From Coprinus comatus (Eukaryota > Basidiomycota > Agaricomycetes > Agaricales > Agaricaceae): a stretch of DNA of 64,000 nt. Under the pieces are notes generated by a model. The model did not search any database and was not told the DNA's origin. It saw only the letters and a list, made by a program, of their open reading frames with translations. Positions 47,216 through 57,769 of the stretch are shown here, in pieces. A program made the position numbers and the translations under genes. Positions within the stretch are counted from its first letter, which is position 1. Each line of letters opens with the position of its first letter. Location of the stretch: assembly GCA_034638255.1 (NCBI GenBank), contig JAWPGT010000015.1:310001-374000 (forward strand), written 5' to 3'.

Positions 47216-49064
47216 ATGCTCCAGCTCCGACGAGTTGCACAAAAGGTATTTTGTATCTTGTCATCGTTCTTGACGATGCTGACGCGTATCTGAAGCAAAT
47301 TCCCAAGGCCGGTCGTAAACTGCGCCAGTCTGGTCTTCAAGTTGGCAACTGGCAGTCATACCGTGGACTCGCAACTCCTTCGGAGCCATATGATGTCGTC
47401 GTTATCGGTGGAGGTGTGTATTTATCGAGCTCAATGCTGCGTAGTGGTTTTAAAATGACTATTTTATAGGTCCTGGAGGCTACGTGGCCGCTATCAAAGC
47501 CGCCCAATTGGGTCTCAGAGTACGTACCACCCGGTGCCGTTTTTAAGTGTAAAATCTAATTTGTTATTTCAACAGACAGCTTGCGTTGAGAAACGTGGAT
47601 CTCTTGGTGGTACATGCCTTAATGTTGGCTGTATACCTTCAAAAGCTATGCTTAACAACTCTCACCTCTACCACCAAGCACAACACGATTTTGAGCGACG
47701 CGGTATTGATGGTACGATCAAGCTTGAATTATTTTTGGCTTTATTACTGTTTACCGACGGGGACTTGATTTTTTTAGTGAGCGGTGTTACTCTTAACCTC
47801 CCCAAGATGCTTGAAGCGAAGAACAACGCTGTCACTGGTCTCACCAAGGGTATTGAACATCTCTTCAAGGCCAACAAGGTCGATTACATCAAGGGTGCTG
47901 CATCTTTCACGTCAGCAAACACAATATCCGTTTCTCTCCTAGATGGAGGTGAAACTCAGGTTGACGCAAAGAACTTTATCATTGCTACTGGATCTGAGGT
48001 TGCACCTTTCCCTGGAGGTGCTATTCAGATTGATGAGCAACAAATTGTCAGTTCAACTGGTGCTCTTGAACTCCAGAAGGTTCCTGAGAAAATGGTTGTT
48101 ATCGGTGGTGGTATCATTGGTCTTGAGATGGGTAGTGTATGGAGCAGACTTGGGGCTGAGGTTACTGTTGTCGAATTCCTTGACGCCATTGGTGGTCAAG
48201 GTATTGATGGTGAAGTAGCGTACGTTCACATTTGGTTCAATTGTCAAGTTGTGTGGATACTGATTTAATTTTTTTTATTAGCAAACAATTCCAACGGCTG
48301 TTGTCCAAGCAAGGTCTTAAGTTCAAGCTGAAGACTAAAGTTTTGTCTGCCGAGAAGAAGGATGGCAAGGTTTATTTGACTGCCGAATCTGCCAAGGACG
48401 GCAAGCAAGAAACAGTATGTCGTTATGTTTATATGGTCTACTGATACATCCGAGCTGATCCGTCTCATTAGCTTGAAGCTGATGTGGTTCTCGTCGCTGT
48501 TGGTCGTCGTCCCTACACTGAAGGCCTCAACATGGAGGCTGCCGGTGTCGAGAAAGACTCAAAAGGTCGCATCGTTATCGATGACCAGTTCACAACATCC
48601 GTTAAACACATCAAGTGTATCGGTGACGTCACTTTCGGTCCCATGTTGGCCCACAAGGCCGAGGAAGAAGGTATGTCATCAGTCAACGAGGAGGACTGAG
48701 CAAGACCTCAAGGCTGAAGGCGTCCAGTATAATACTGGCAAATTTAGCTTTAGTGCTAACTCCCGTGCCAAGACCAATCTCGATTCCGATGGTTTCGTCA
48801 AGATCTTGACAGAGAAGGAGACTGATAAGATTCTCGGTATTCATATCATTGGTCCTAATGCTGGTGAGATGATTGCTGAGGGTGTGTTGGCTGTTGAGTA
48901 CGGTGCTAGCGCTGAGGATGTTGCCCGTACAACACATGCTCACGTAGGTTTATTCCTTCAATATATATTTTAGCTTGGTACTGATGTATGATTTACAGCC
49001 TACACTATCTGAGGCCTTCAAGGAGGCTGCTATGGCTGCTTATAGCAAACCTATTCATATGTAA
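47216..49064 (+). CDS. lpd1: dihydrolipoamide dehydrogenase (E3), with an internal deletion near the 3' end
   Basis: E3 reoxidises dihydrolipoamide in the mitochondrial pyruvate, 2-oxoglutarate, branched-chain and glycine complexes, using FAD and NAD. The start [10 protein letters not shown] fits a mitochondrial presequence. Motifs: [20 protein letters not shown] (FAD), [16 protein letters not shown] (redox disulfide), [17 protein letters not shown] (NAD), [18 protein letters not shown], and [18 protein letters not shown] (catalytic His-Pro). About eight exons, with introns including 47246-47291, 47416-47469, 47522-47575, 47713-47779 and 48219-48281. The anomaly is at 48671-48700: directly after KAEEEG and the start of an intron (GTATGTC) the sequence jumps to [13 protein letters not shown]. 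The stretch normally between them, about 34 residues including the highly conserved SVVYTHPEVAWVG part of the dimer interface, is missing and the frame is lost. Identity is certain; function of this copy as read is doubtful. Confidence 0.88.
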
Positions 49065-49196
49065 TTTCGTTTTCTTGTTTAATGCTTAATTAGATTTCTT
49101 CAATAACGATTCATGGGACTTAATAATGTATCACCCTGCAAGGTTAAATCATTGAACTTCTATAACCCTCGACCAAAATTCGATCTCAACTCCCTT

Positions 49197-50791
49197 CTAA
49201 TCAAACTTGACTCCCCTAACCACATCCTTCCACTCATCCATAGAATTCAACATAACCTCACATTTATTCCTAATATCCTTCTCAGCATCCTCTCCTAAAA
49301 CCAAATACTTAGGCCAAGGTCTATCTTTAGCAATTCCTTCACCACGAATAACATCTACAATAACTTTGGCAGCTTTATCTGGATCACCGGATTCATTTCC
49401 TGGGATACTATTGTAGACTTCATTGACTTTGGTACGAAGGGGATCGTAATCTGGGATTGGGTTGGAGAAATTCCAACCATGTGAGTAGATTCCTTCGGTA
49501 CGGAAGGAACCTGGTTGGATTATGAGTGTTCGGATGTTGAATTGGGAGATTTCTGCTGAGAGGTTTTCTGTGAATGCTATGTGATTGTTAGAATAAAATA
49601 GAATTAGGATGTGTTAGGTGAAATGGGATAGGATGGGATGGGATGGGACTTACCGTGAATTGCAGCTTTAGTCATTGCGTAACTGCCGATTCCCTTTTTT
49701 TTTTTTTTTTAAAAAAAAAAAAAAGAAGACAAGGATGAGTCAAGTCATATTCTTCAAAAGAGAGAGACGGAGAAAACGTACAGGAAATTCTGCTCTCCAA
49801 GCGGATCTACTGCCAATAGTAACTATAGTACCACTTTTTTGTTCACGCATGTATGGTACAACTGCGAATGTGACGTTTACGGTACCCATTACATTTGTAT
49901 CGAGGATGTTTTGAATTCCTTTAGAGCTATCATAGAAGGTTTGGTTTAGTTATTTTTGCGGGAATTAAGGTTAAAAATTGGAGATTTAATGAAGGAGCTT
50001 GGGGTGGGGGGGGGGGTTGGAAGGAGTTGTAGTTGTAGTGTAATACATACCCTTGTTCTTCGATTAAACTTGGATGTCCCCAACCTAGATTGAAAGAGAT
50101 TAACACCCAACAAAGAAGAAATTCAAAATAAAACAGTCAAGAGAACGAAAGGAACTCAAGAACAAAACAAAAAAAGAGTCGTTCAACACACCAGCATTAT
50201 TAACTAAAACATCAATCTTTCCCATTTCCTTAACAGCATCATCCACAACACTCTTTATCTTCTCCAACCCATCGCCTAAATCCAAAAACGTATAATGAAA
50301 TCGTTTTTTATGTTTATCAATCTCGGAACCGACACTGACGCCATTTTGAATGTTATTATTATTATTTGTATTCTTGTTCGTCGTGGTATTGATGTTGTTG
50401 AAAGGTGAACATTCGTCGATTAGGGGTTGAAGTTTTGGTAATGAACGTGCTGTAGCGATAACTCTATCTCCTCTTGCAAGTGCAAGTTTCGCAATACGAT
50501 ATCCGAAACCTGAAGAACAACCTGTGTATACGTGTGCATTGTGTAATGTATATATATATATGAGAGGGGATCAGGTAGGTAGTGGTAAGGATTTTCGATT
50601 TGTGATTTTGTCAAGGGGAGATTTATAGAGGAAGATAGTCAGTGAGCGCTTGAGGTTAAGTAATTCGAACAAAACGAGAAACAACACAGAAGTAAAAAAA
50701 AAAACGTACCAGTAATAAACCATACACGACTTTGCATACTTGAATTTACTTGTGCTTCCACTGCTGTACTTTGAGTGTTGGTAGTACTCAT
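49197..50791 (-). CDS. short-chain dehydrogenase/reductase (classical SDR)
   Basis: NAD(P)-dependent oxidoreductase of the classical SDR type (17-beta-hydroxysteroid-dehydrogenase-like group). It runs convergently to the E3 gene with a 132-bp gap. Exons begin at ATG 50791 (to 50710), then 50521 to about 50192, a short exon near 50085-50052, and further exons to the stop at 49197. Motifs: FITGCSSGFGYRIA (cofactor-binding TGxxxGxG, split by intron 1), VLVNNAG (structural), TIVTIGSRSAWRAEFP, and YAMTK (catalytic YxxxK), followed by IIQPGSFRTEG. An unusual insert with Asn/Thr repeats (NTTTNKNTNNNN) lies between beta-2 and helix C. The C-terminus ends DVVRGVKFD. An intron contains a long T-run/A-run. 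A decayed copy of the second exon lies at 62430-62890. Substrate unknown. Confidence 0.85.
49695..49724. repeat. T16A14 inverted homopolymer in an SDR intron
   Basis: Sixteen T followed directly by fourteen A, a self-complementary hairpin inside the intron just upstream of the GIGSYAMTK exon of the SDR gene. The A/T lengths may be imprecise because homopolymers are hard to sequence. Confidence 0.9.
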
Positions 50792-50994
50792 TTTTGCAAT
50801 GACCTTGGGGGTATAAGTACTTGTTCCCTTTAAACCGATCTTCTCTACGTAAATGCGCGAATTGGGATAGATTGGGTTTTGAGCGGGGTATCAACCTATC
50901 AAGTTGTGGAGTGGATGTAAGTTGTAGCGGATCCCATCATTTTTGCATTCAGATCGCAAACGAAAGGATTAGTTATTCTGATGATTGATGACAA

Positions 50995-51160
50995 AGAGAA
51001 ACCGTGTGTTCCCATAGGTTCTCATACAGCTAATTCAGTTCGAATTGAGTTTCCTTGAGCTTAGAGGTGGCGGATCAAAAATAAGTAGGAGAAAGGGGTG
51101 GTGACATAGTTAATAAACGGCGTTTCCATGCCGCGGGGGAGCACCACGAGTGTATCACAC
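50995..51160. repeat. copy of the FAD-monooxygenase 5' piece and flank (pairs with 55196-55330)
   Basis: Shares GGTTCTCATACAGCT, ATTCAGTTCGAATT-like sequence and AGTTAATAAACGGCGTTTCC with 55205-55310. On the minus strand the 55 kb copy codes LNQLYENPRF, while this copy has a TAG in the same place (FELN-stop-LYEN), so this one is dead. Confidence 0.75.
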
Positions 51161-51253
51161 TCTACTCGAGTATGTATGAGTTTTGAAAAACTCCGCCTTA
51201 AATAACAATTTTCGTATCAAGTAACTACGTGGCCAGAATCGTAGACTAAATCC

Positions 51254-51420
51254 CTAAACAGACTGACATAGCGCAATAGCAGCTCGTTTATACGTTCTTT
51301 CGAGTGTGGTATAATCAACGCACTGAATACCAAATTCGACTTCAGTTATGATGTCACTGGGTTTTGGACCTGGACCTCGGTTAGAACCAACACACCTGGC
51401 ACTTAGCCCAGAACCCCATT
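51254..51420 (-). pseudogene. 3' end fragment of a GH1 beta-glucosidase
   Basis: Reads EWGSGLSARC, an intron-like gap, then FGIQCVDYTTLERTYKRAA and a stop at 51254. This is the C-terminal signature of GH1 beta-glucosidases (family form: DNFEWGSG...RFGIQYVNYTTLERTYKRSA). The matching region of the GH1 gene at the window end is 63659-63806. The homology breaks exactly at CCCCATTC (about 51412-51419), where GTPase-linked repeat DNA begins, so only the tail was copied here. Confidence 0.75.
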
Positions 51421-51539
51421 CGACCGGCCAATAAGATAATTCAATGAAACATGATGCAGAACGATAATGTTCCATAAAGTTGTGAGAACAGGTAGTACTA
51501 GTAGTATTACAAACATCGATAGTACTGTTAACGTCAACG

Positions 51540-52385
51540 CTATTTAGCAAACCTGGGCCAAAATAAGGTTTTACTGCGCATAAGGCTCTTCTTGAGACTC
51601 CCTATCTCCTCCTCCGAAAACCCATATTCCTTCAGTTTCTCAATTAGACTATCTTTGCTATCCAACTTCCGCCCGAACATTTTAAAAATGATGCCCCAAA
51701 TACCATTAAACCATTCCACCGGTGGAATATTCAAAGGAGATTCCGAATATTTAGACGAAATCAACTCCACTACTTCCTCTCTCGAGTCCTCGTACTCTTT
51801 GTCAAATTTGTGTGATCCGTCTAACTCCCTCTTCCCCCTCGTCGCCGTGATACAAGAAACACCATTTGGAAATATGCCGTTCTTATCAAACACCTTTTTG
51901 TTATTCGACCACCATTTCTTCATATCATCTTCCTTCTCTAAATGTGTGAACACAATCACACACGGTACTTCCTTCCTGCAAATGCACTCGTAGAATAACT
52001 TCCAATTTTTGCTCGTAGAATTTTTGAACCGACCCCCATGCACAACAAATACAAGAAGATTGACGCCGCCTCGCCTCGACAACCGGAGGAGTAATCTATA
52101 AAGCTGAGCCACAACGGTTGCTGCGTCAACATATTTACCATTCACGTTGACCTTTTTCGAATACTCCTCCTCAAGTCCAGTTGTATCCCATAGTCTCATC
52201 TCAACATCCTTAACCTTGACGTTGTACCCAGTGCTTTCAAAAGTGCAAGACTCCGCCCCACTCGAAGATATAGCGACCTCGTCCCTGGCAAGCATGTTGA
52301 CAATACTGCTCTTGCCACACCCAGCCTCACCGAAGAGTACGATATTTGGGAGAAGTGTTGGTACCCCTTTGGAAATGGAAACCAT
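51540..52385 (-). CDS. AIG1/IAN-like small GTPase, subtype A, intact copy
   Basis: Single exon, 281 residues. P-loop LFGEAGCGKSSIVN (residues 17-30), a threonine-bearing switch (CTFESTGY), the G3 motif LWDTTGLEEEY (65-75) and VIVFTHLEKEDD in the G4 place. The pattern fits AIG1/IAN (immune-associated nucleotide-binding) GTPases, a family that also occurs in fungi. The C-terminal 60 residues (VEWFNGIWGIIFKMFG, then charged helices) may be membrane-proximal or regulatory. It is transcribed divergently from the subtype B gene that starts at 53345, with about 960 bp between the starts. A frameshifted copy sits at 55997-56845. Role unknown; by family analogy it could act in self-recognition or stress responses. 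Confidence 0.82.
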   Translation of the reverse strand: MVSISKGVPTLLPNIVLFGEAGCGKSSIVNMLARDEVAISSSGAESCTFESTGYNVKVKDVEMRLWDTTGLEEEYSKKVNVNGKYVDAATVVAQLYRLLLRLSRRGGVNLLVFVVHGGRFKNSTSKNWKLFYECICRKEVPCVIVFTHLEKEDDMKKWWSNNKKVFDKNGIFPNGVSCITATRGKRELDGSHKFDKEYEDSREEVVELISSKYSESPLNIPPVEWFNGIWGIIFKMFGRKLDSKDSLIEKLKEYGFSEEEIGSLKKSLMRSKTLFWPRFAK

Positions 52386-53344
52386 GATATTGATGTGTAG
52401 ATGATGATTTAAGGTTGGAATGTACTCGAAAAGGCGGGATGGGATATGTTGTGAGGACTCTGCTGTCGATTCTCACTAATAGCACTACTTTTTATAGTAT
52501 TCACCGTTCTACTACTACAATTATTCGTACCAAGAATTCTGGAGCTATTGGACTCCAACTTTTGCGTCAAGATTCGCAGTAGGTGGATCATTGTGGCAGA
52601 TAGAAGTTCAGAGCTGTAGCGCGCTCGGAGCTCCATTGAATGCCACCACCTGGTGTGCAGTGCCGTACGCGTTAACTGATAACCATCCGGGCTTCCCTGG
52701 AATTGACTTTGCACTTAATCAAGGTCGTAAGTTTAAGCTTCTGCCATGTGCAAAACATAACGTTCTCATATTCAATATAAGATTCTGACGCTGGTATTAT
52801 ATTTAGCCTTTGCGGGCTGCGACAACGTGTCAGCGGCGCCACAGATTCAACCAGCCTCATATTCTTGGACATTCCAAGAGAACGAAGCTTCCGGTCATAT
52901 AGCGCCCTGTTTCATATAGATGACATGAGGTCTCTGGCAAGCTTTCTAGCATGGTAATCATCAGACAATTTTAAAACCAGAAGTTATGTTGTACTTTTTG
53001 TAGAGTAGAGAAGGCTTACACCAAGATAAGAATAATGAAACGTCTGTTTCTATTAAACGTCATGGGTCACTGGTAAAGCTCCAAGGTAGGTATAGGGTTT
53101 CAAGTTTTCCATCGAAATTCGTGACCATGTATCTGGGCAGGGTCAGATTAAAGTTGTCTGATATAGTAACACTGACCCAGGTTGGGTTCACCATTCTACA
53201 ATCCCCCCCTATCCACGACGTCCACACCTTTAATCTCCTCCAACGTACGATTGGCATTTCGTGCACTAGGATCCCACCCGCTCGACCAGAAATCCATACT
53301 AGGTGCCACACCAGCTCCTCTTCAACACGATTATGCTCATGCTA

Positions 53345-53938
53345 ATGTCGGTGATAGATTCAGTTGAATGCCCCCCCATGTTCCGCAAGGTGACTGGTAT
53401 TAAGAAACCCAACATTGTCATTTTTGGAGAGACCGGAACGGGAAAAAGTTCCGTCATCAATATGCTCGCGGATAACAGTGTCGCCGATATTTCTAATGCA
53501 GCGTTGGGTTGTACATTCGACAGCACACCCCATGACATTATAATAGACGGTATTGACTGCGCAGTTTGGGACACCGCTGGCTTGAACGAAGGAGAAATGG
53601 GGAAGGTTTCGGCAGAACAGGCTCTGTACCATCTTCAGGACCTTGTTGGTGAGAAGTTGAAAGATGGAATCAGTCTCTTGGTGTATTGCATTCGCGGCTC
53701 CCGCTATCGAGAAATCCTCAAAGTCAACTATCACCTCTTCGTTGAGACGATCTGTCAGAAAGCGGTACCTGTTGTTGTTGTAGTCACAGGTTTAGAGAAT
53801 GAAGAACCCACGATGGAAGCCTGGTGGGATACAACAATTACTAGCCAATTTCCGAAGTACTTCCTTTGTTGTTCTGACCTTGGGCCTTGGATATTAAATG
53901 TCCATCATCGCATTATTACCTCTGTTTATTCGTTTTGA
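53345..53938 (+). pseudogene. AIG1/IAN-like GTPase, subtype B, truncated copy
   Basis: Starts like the intact copy at 60284 (MSVIDS, then NIVIFGETGTGKSSVINM, AVWDTAGLNEGE, VVVVVTGLENEEPTMEAWWD) but at 53831 the sequence jumps to DNA that in the other copy lies after the stop codon (53831-53965 against 61150-61280). An internal deletion of roughly 380 bp removed the C-terminal third, leaving 197 residues with an unrelated tail. The G1-G4 core survives, so a shortened protein could still be made. The last 199 coding bases before the break are almost identical to the 60572-60770 copy. Confidence 0.85.
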
Positions 53939-54515
53939 CGCGGATGCTGAATCATTCCGCAAATTGAATTTGGCTTGACACAAGTCCGACATAAGTACCC
54001 CAATAAGTACTACCTATTACCACGTGCCAAAAACTCCTTATCCTGGGAATATCATTAAGTTATAGAAAAAGCCGGTAAGTATCTTTTGCTATCTAATACA
54101 AGGCGTAAAGGTTCATGGCGAGTGGATACATACTAGTAACCTTCTGTACTTCAGTTAGTAGTTGGGGCCTGAGGCTTTATATGTAAGTTGGACACACAAA
54201 TACGATTTATCAATTTAAGGCATATTATTTGTGATTCGTTCATGAATTAATTGGACTCATTCTTACCAGTTTTTTTTCTCAAAGATCCGGCGTATGATGT
54301 ATGCGTGTTCTTATCGAGAAATATATATTCTTCTACAACAACACAGGTATGTCATAGTTGACATTGAATATTATATGATTGTTATTGAGAAGGGTGTTTA
54401 GTTGACATGGCTGTGAGGATGTAAGAAGAGTGACAAGTATGAAAGCGCCCTAGGCCAGGTTTTATGAGATTTGGGTGTTTAGACAAAGAGAAGGGGGAAA
54501 GTGTACTTCTATACC
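53939..54515. other. intergenic; includes a copy of the 63311-63545 repeat
   Basis: 54110-54360 matches 63311-63545 (shared ATTTATCAATTTAAGGCATA and ACAGGTATG-CATAGTTGA). Nothing else is recognised. Confidence 0.6.
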
Positions 54516-55253
54516 AACACCTGCACCTGCACCTTGATGCGGCAACATAGCATGTGCGTAATGAAACTTGATATATTTGAATCGAAAAGATAATTGAGCT
54601 TGAATGCTTACTGCATCTCCCATAAAGAAAACTCTACCCTACGCATATGAATCCAGGTGGTTAAGCATCTGCAACATCCATTTTGTAGGATTCTGAATGT
54701 GCTAATTTAACACCAACCCCATTAAGCTTTTACTCTCTTACAAGCACCGTACATGGTACCAATATCGAACATCAACATACCTTCAAAATCGCCAATAATT
54801 CATCATCCCATCCTTCATGATATTTCAACAACTCTTCATGTGATGAATCCATAGACCAAGAACCTTCCCATACAGTTCCCGTCAATCAGTATTCTGAAAT
54901 GATGGATCGCGTAACTTTTAGGTGAAGATCGGGTTTCAAGTACGCACCATGATTCCTGGGTGATCTAATACTCTATGTGTCTTCCCACTGGACGCATACA
55001 CCTCTTCAAGTGTCTTTCTAGGAATCAATCCACGATATACCACAGTACCCGACCAAGTTGGTTCCATACATTTGGGGTATTTTTCAGGTTGAGGTAAACC
55101 GGGAAGGAAGAGTTGGCGGATAGTTGATTTGATACCATCTGCGCCAACAAGAATGTCACAATGTGCTTTAATAGAGTTTGAGAAGTGGAGAGTAATAGGA
55201 AACCGTGGGTTCTCATACAGCTGATTCAGCTCGAATTCAATTTCCTCTAGCTT
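54516..55253 (-). pseudogene. FAD-dependent monooxygenase fragment (salicylate-hydroxylase-like)
   Basis: Class A flavoprotein monooxygenases hydroxylate aromatic substrates with NAD(P)H and oxygen. Minus-strand pieces in the right order: LYENPRFPITLHF then CDILVGADGIKSTIRQLFLP and TWSGTVVYRGLIPRKTLEEV (55253-54947), TVWEGSWSMDSSHEELLKYH (near 54880-54800), GRVFFMGDA (near 54640-54610) and HAMLPHQGAGAGVGIE (near 54555-54520), the last being the second FAD motif. The N-terminal part with the GxGxxG motif is absent, the exon near 54890 has an upstream in-frame stop, and the C-terminus is missing. The upstream end joins the duplicated block border. A dead copy of its first piece is at 50995-51160. 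Confidence 0.75.
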
Positions 55254-55996
55254 AGAGGATCAAAATAGGTAAGAAAGGGGAGGTAACGCAGTTAATAAAC
55301 GGCGTTTCCGTGCCGGGTGTGTGTCGGATAGTACAGGATAAAACAAGCAACGATCACCAGTGAAATTGGAGCTCGAGTAGGTACCCTATACCTGCACAAA
55401 GATATGATTCATCTGAGTTGTAAAAGGCCGCCTGTAAACTGTGAATACCAGTTTTCCAACTGCGCAAGTCATAGATATATTATGATGTATGTATTTTTTC
55501 TCCCGGAAGATATACATTCCCCATGCCGATACCAGCATTTAGTACCAACTTGAGCGTGTTGAACTTGATCAATTAAAGTGCTTCCAAGTAGAGGACCATA
55601 CTATCTACTTTTTTTGTGAGTAACTTGGAGCTTGTATTATGGCATGGTGTGACGCGTCTCAAGCATTATACTATGCATTTGTCGGATTAAAACCAGTAGA
55701 TGTTATAGCTTATTGTTCGTTCGCTTCGGAAGAATAAGCCTTACGACTTATATACACACAGTAGCGTCTATTATTGATGATAATCCAATGTAAGTTAATA
55801 TAGTAGTGTAAAATACCTTGCTGAAAATTGACAGAGAATTGACAAATTCAATTTCTTTGACAGGTTTTGCATAGCTATGATATATGACAGTCAGCGGCAG
55901 TTACTACATCGTGATCCATTCTGTCCGATTTATCATTTGGCGACCGACAAGTAAAATAATTCAATGAAACATGGTGCAATGATAATACTCCTAATA
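55254..55996. other. intergenic within block 2
   Basis: 55254-55330 repeats 51060-51160. 55930-55996 repeats the 3' flank of the 51.5 kb GTPase (shared AATTCAATGAAACAT). The part between is unique in the window and has no gene. Confidence 0.5.
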
Positions 55997-56845
55997 CTAA
56001 CACAGTATTGCAACCCTAACGCTGTTTAGTAAAGGACCGACGCTGCCTAAGGTGTTTTTTTTGAGATTCCCTATCTCCTCTTCCGAAAACCCACATTCTT
56101 TCAGTTCCTTGAATAGATTCTTATTATTCCGCTTCCACCCGAACACTTTCAAAATGGTGTTCCAAGTACCCTCAAACCATTCCACCGGTGAAATTTTCAA
56201 AGGATATTCTGAATATTTGCACCTAATCAACTCCCTTAGCTCCTCTCGTGACTCCTCGTATTCTCTGTCAAACTTGCATGATCCGTTGGCTCCTTCTTTC
56301 CCCTCGATGACGTGATACAAGCACTACCCATTGGAAACATCCTGTTCTCGTCAAACACTTTTTTGTTATTCAACCACCATTCCCTCATATTCTCTTCCTT
56401 TTCTAAATGTGTGAGCACAATCACACGGTATGTCCCTCCTGCAAATGCACTCAAAGAATAACTTCCAATTTTTCTTTATGGACATTTTGAACCGACCCCC
56501 ATGCACAACAAATACAAGAAGGTTGACACCGCCTCCCTCCGACAACTGGAGAAGTAGTCTGTAGAGCTGAGCCGCAACGGCCGCGGTGTCAATGTACCTG
56601 CCATTCACTCTGATCTCCGACTCCGAATACTCCTCATCAAGTCCAGTTGTATCCCATAACTTCATCTCAACATCTTTAACCTTGACTTTGTACCCAGTAC
56701 TCTCAAAAGTGCAAGAACCCGTCCCACTCGAAGATTCGGCGAGTTCATTCTCGGCAAGCATGTTGATAATACTACTCTTGCCACACCCAGATTCACCGAA
56801 GAGTACGATATTTGGGAGAGTTGTTGGTGCTGTAATGAAAACCAT
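55997..56845 (-). pseudogene. AIG1/IAN-like GTPase, subtype A, frameshifted copy
   Basis: Closely follows the intact copy at 51540-52385: LFGESGCGKSSIINML, CTFESTGYKVKVKD, LWDTTGLDEEY, VVHGGRFK, THLEKEENMREWW, then EEIGNLKK at the end. Frame is lost at about 56424-56430, where a TG present in the other copy (CCGTGTGTGATTG) is missing, and again at about 56305-56315 after CITSSRGK. The ATG at 56845 and the upstream region are preserved. I regard it as a real pseudogene because the first lesion is a two-base loss visible against its own paralogue. Confidence 0.85.
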
Positions 56846-57153
56846 GATATTGATGTGTAGATGATGATTTCAGCTTGGAATGTATATGAAAGGGTAGGAT
56901 GGGATATGTTATGAGGACTGCTGTCGATTGATTCGACTCTCATCAATAGCGCTACTTTTTATAGTATTCACCGTTCTAATACAACTATTCGTCACAGGAA
57001 TTCTGGAGATATTCGACTCTGGCTTCGGCGTCAAGAATCACAGTAGGTGGATCATCGTGGTAGATAGAAGTTTAGAACTTTGGTCGCGCGCTTGGAGGTT
57101 CATGGGGGCCACCTCGTGTACAGTGCGGTGGGCGTTACTGAACGATAAATATA

Positions 57154-57635
57154 CAGTAGAACCCCTCTTGAGTATACCCTACCCTACATAGCGCCCATAG
57201 CCCATAGCCCATAGCTCTGGATGTCCACTGACTTGGTTCGCGGGAAAATTTTCATGTAACCCATAGGTCCGTAAAAGGCCATAGTACATTAGTACCCACC
57301 CATAGGTTTTTGTACTAATGACACTATTTCGATGACCATCCAATTGGTACTAGCTCAACTTCTGAGACGACACTTATTATTCTCAATGTGCATTTACACT
57401 CCGTGTTGTAACTTGAAATTAGGCCCAGGGCAAGGTCAACCGTCCACGTTAGACAGTGTCTGCAGCTTTATTTAACAAGATGAAAAAAGTGTAAGATTAT
57501 GAAAGAATGATGCATCGACGTATTTCTTTCAAAACCTGCTACTAGTTGAATTTAAATATTTTATTTTATTATACTCTTTGGTGTAACCCCCATAGTCCAC
57601 AGTCTACCAAGGGGGGGTTAAGAGGAGTTCTACTG
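57154..57635. mobile_element. 482-bp MITE-like element with Tc1/mariner-type ends at a TA site
   Basis: The left end reads TA|CAGTAGAACCCCTCTTGA and the right end, on the minus strand, TA|CAGTAGAACTCCTCTTAA: terminal inverted repeats of at least 16 bp with one mismatch, flanked by TA on both sides as in Tc1/mariner and pogo insertions. No transposase is encoded, so it is non-autonomous. Inside is a short CCCATAG tandem (about 57188-57208). The corresponding place in block 1 (about 52678) lacks the element, so insertion followed the block duplication. Confidence 0.8.
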
Positions 57636-57769
57636 TAACACGCCCATTTCCCATGGAGTTGAATAAAGTGTAGTCGTAACTTAATCTAGGTCACGATTCA
57701 TGCGTCATGAACTCCCCATGCACAAACCTGACGTTCTCCGAGTATCAATATGAGAAGATTTTGACACTA

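Noticed and set aside
57188..57210. CCCATAG tandem as a CRISPR or satellite
   Set aside because: Only about three units inside the MITE; too short for any array, and CRISPR is not expected in a fungal nucleus.
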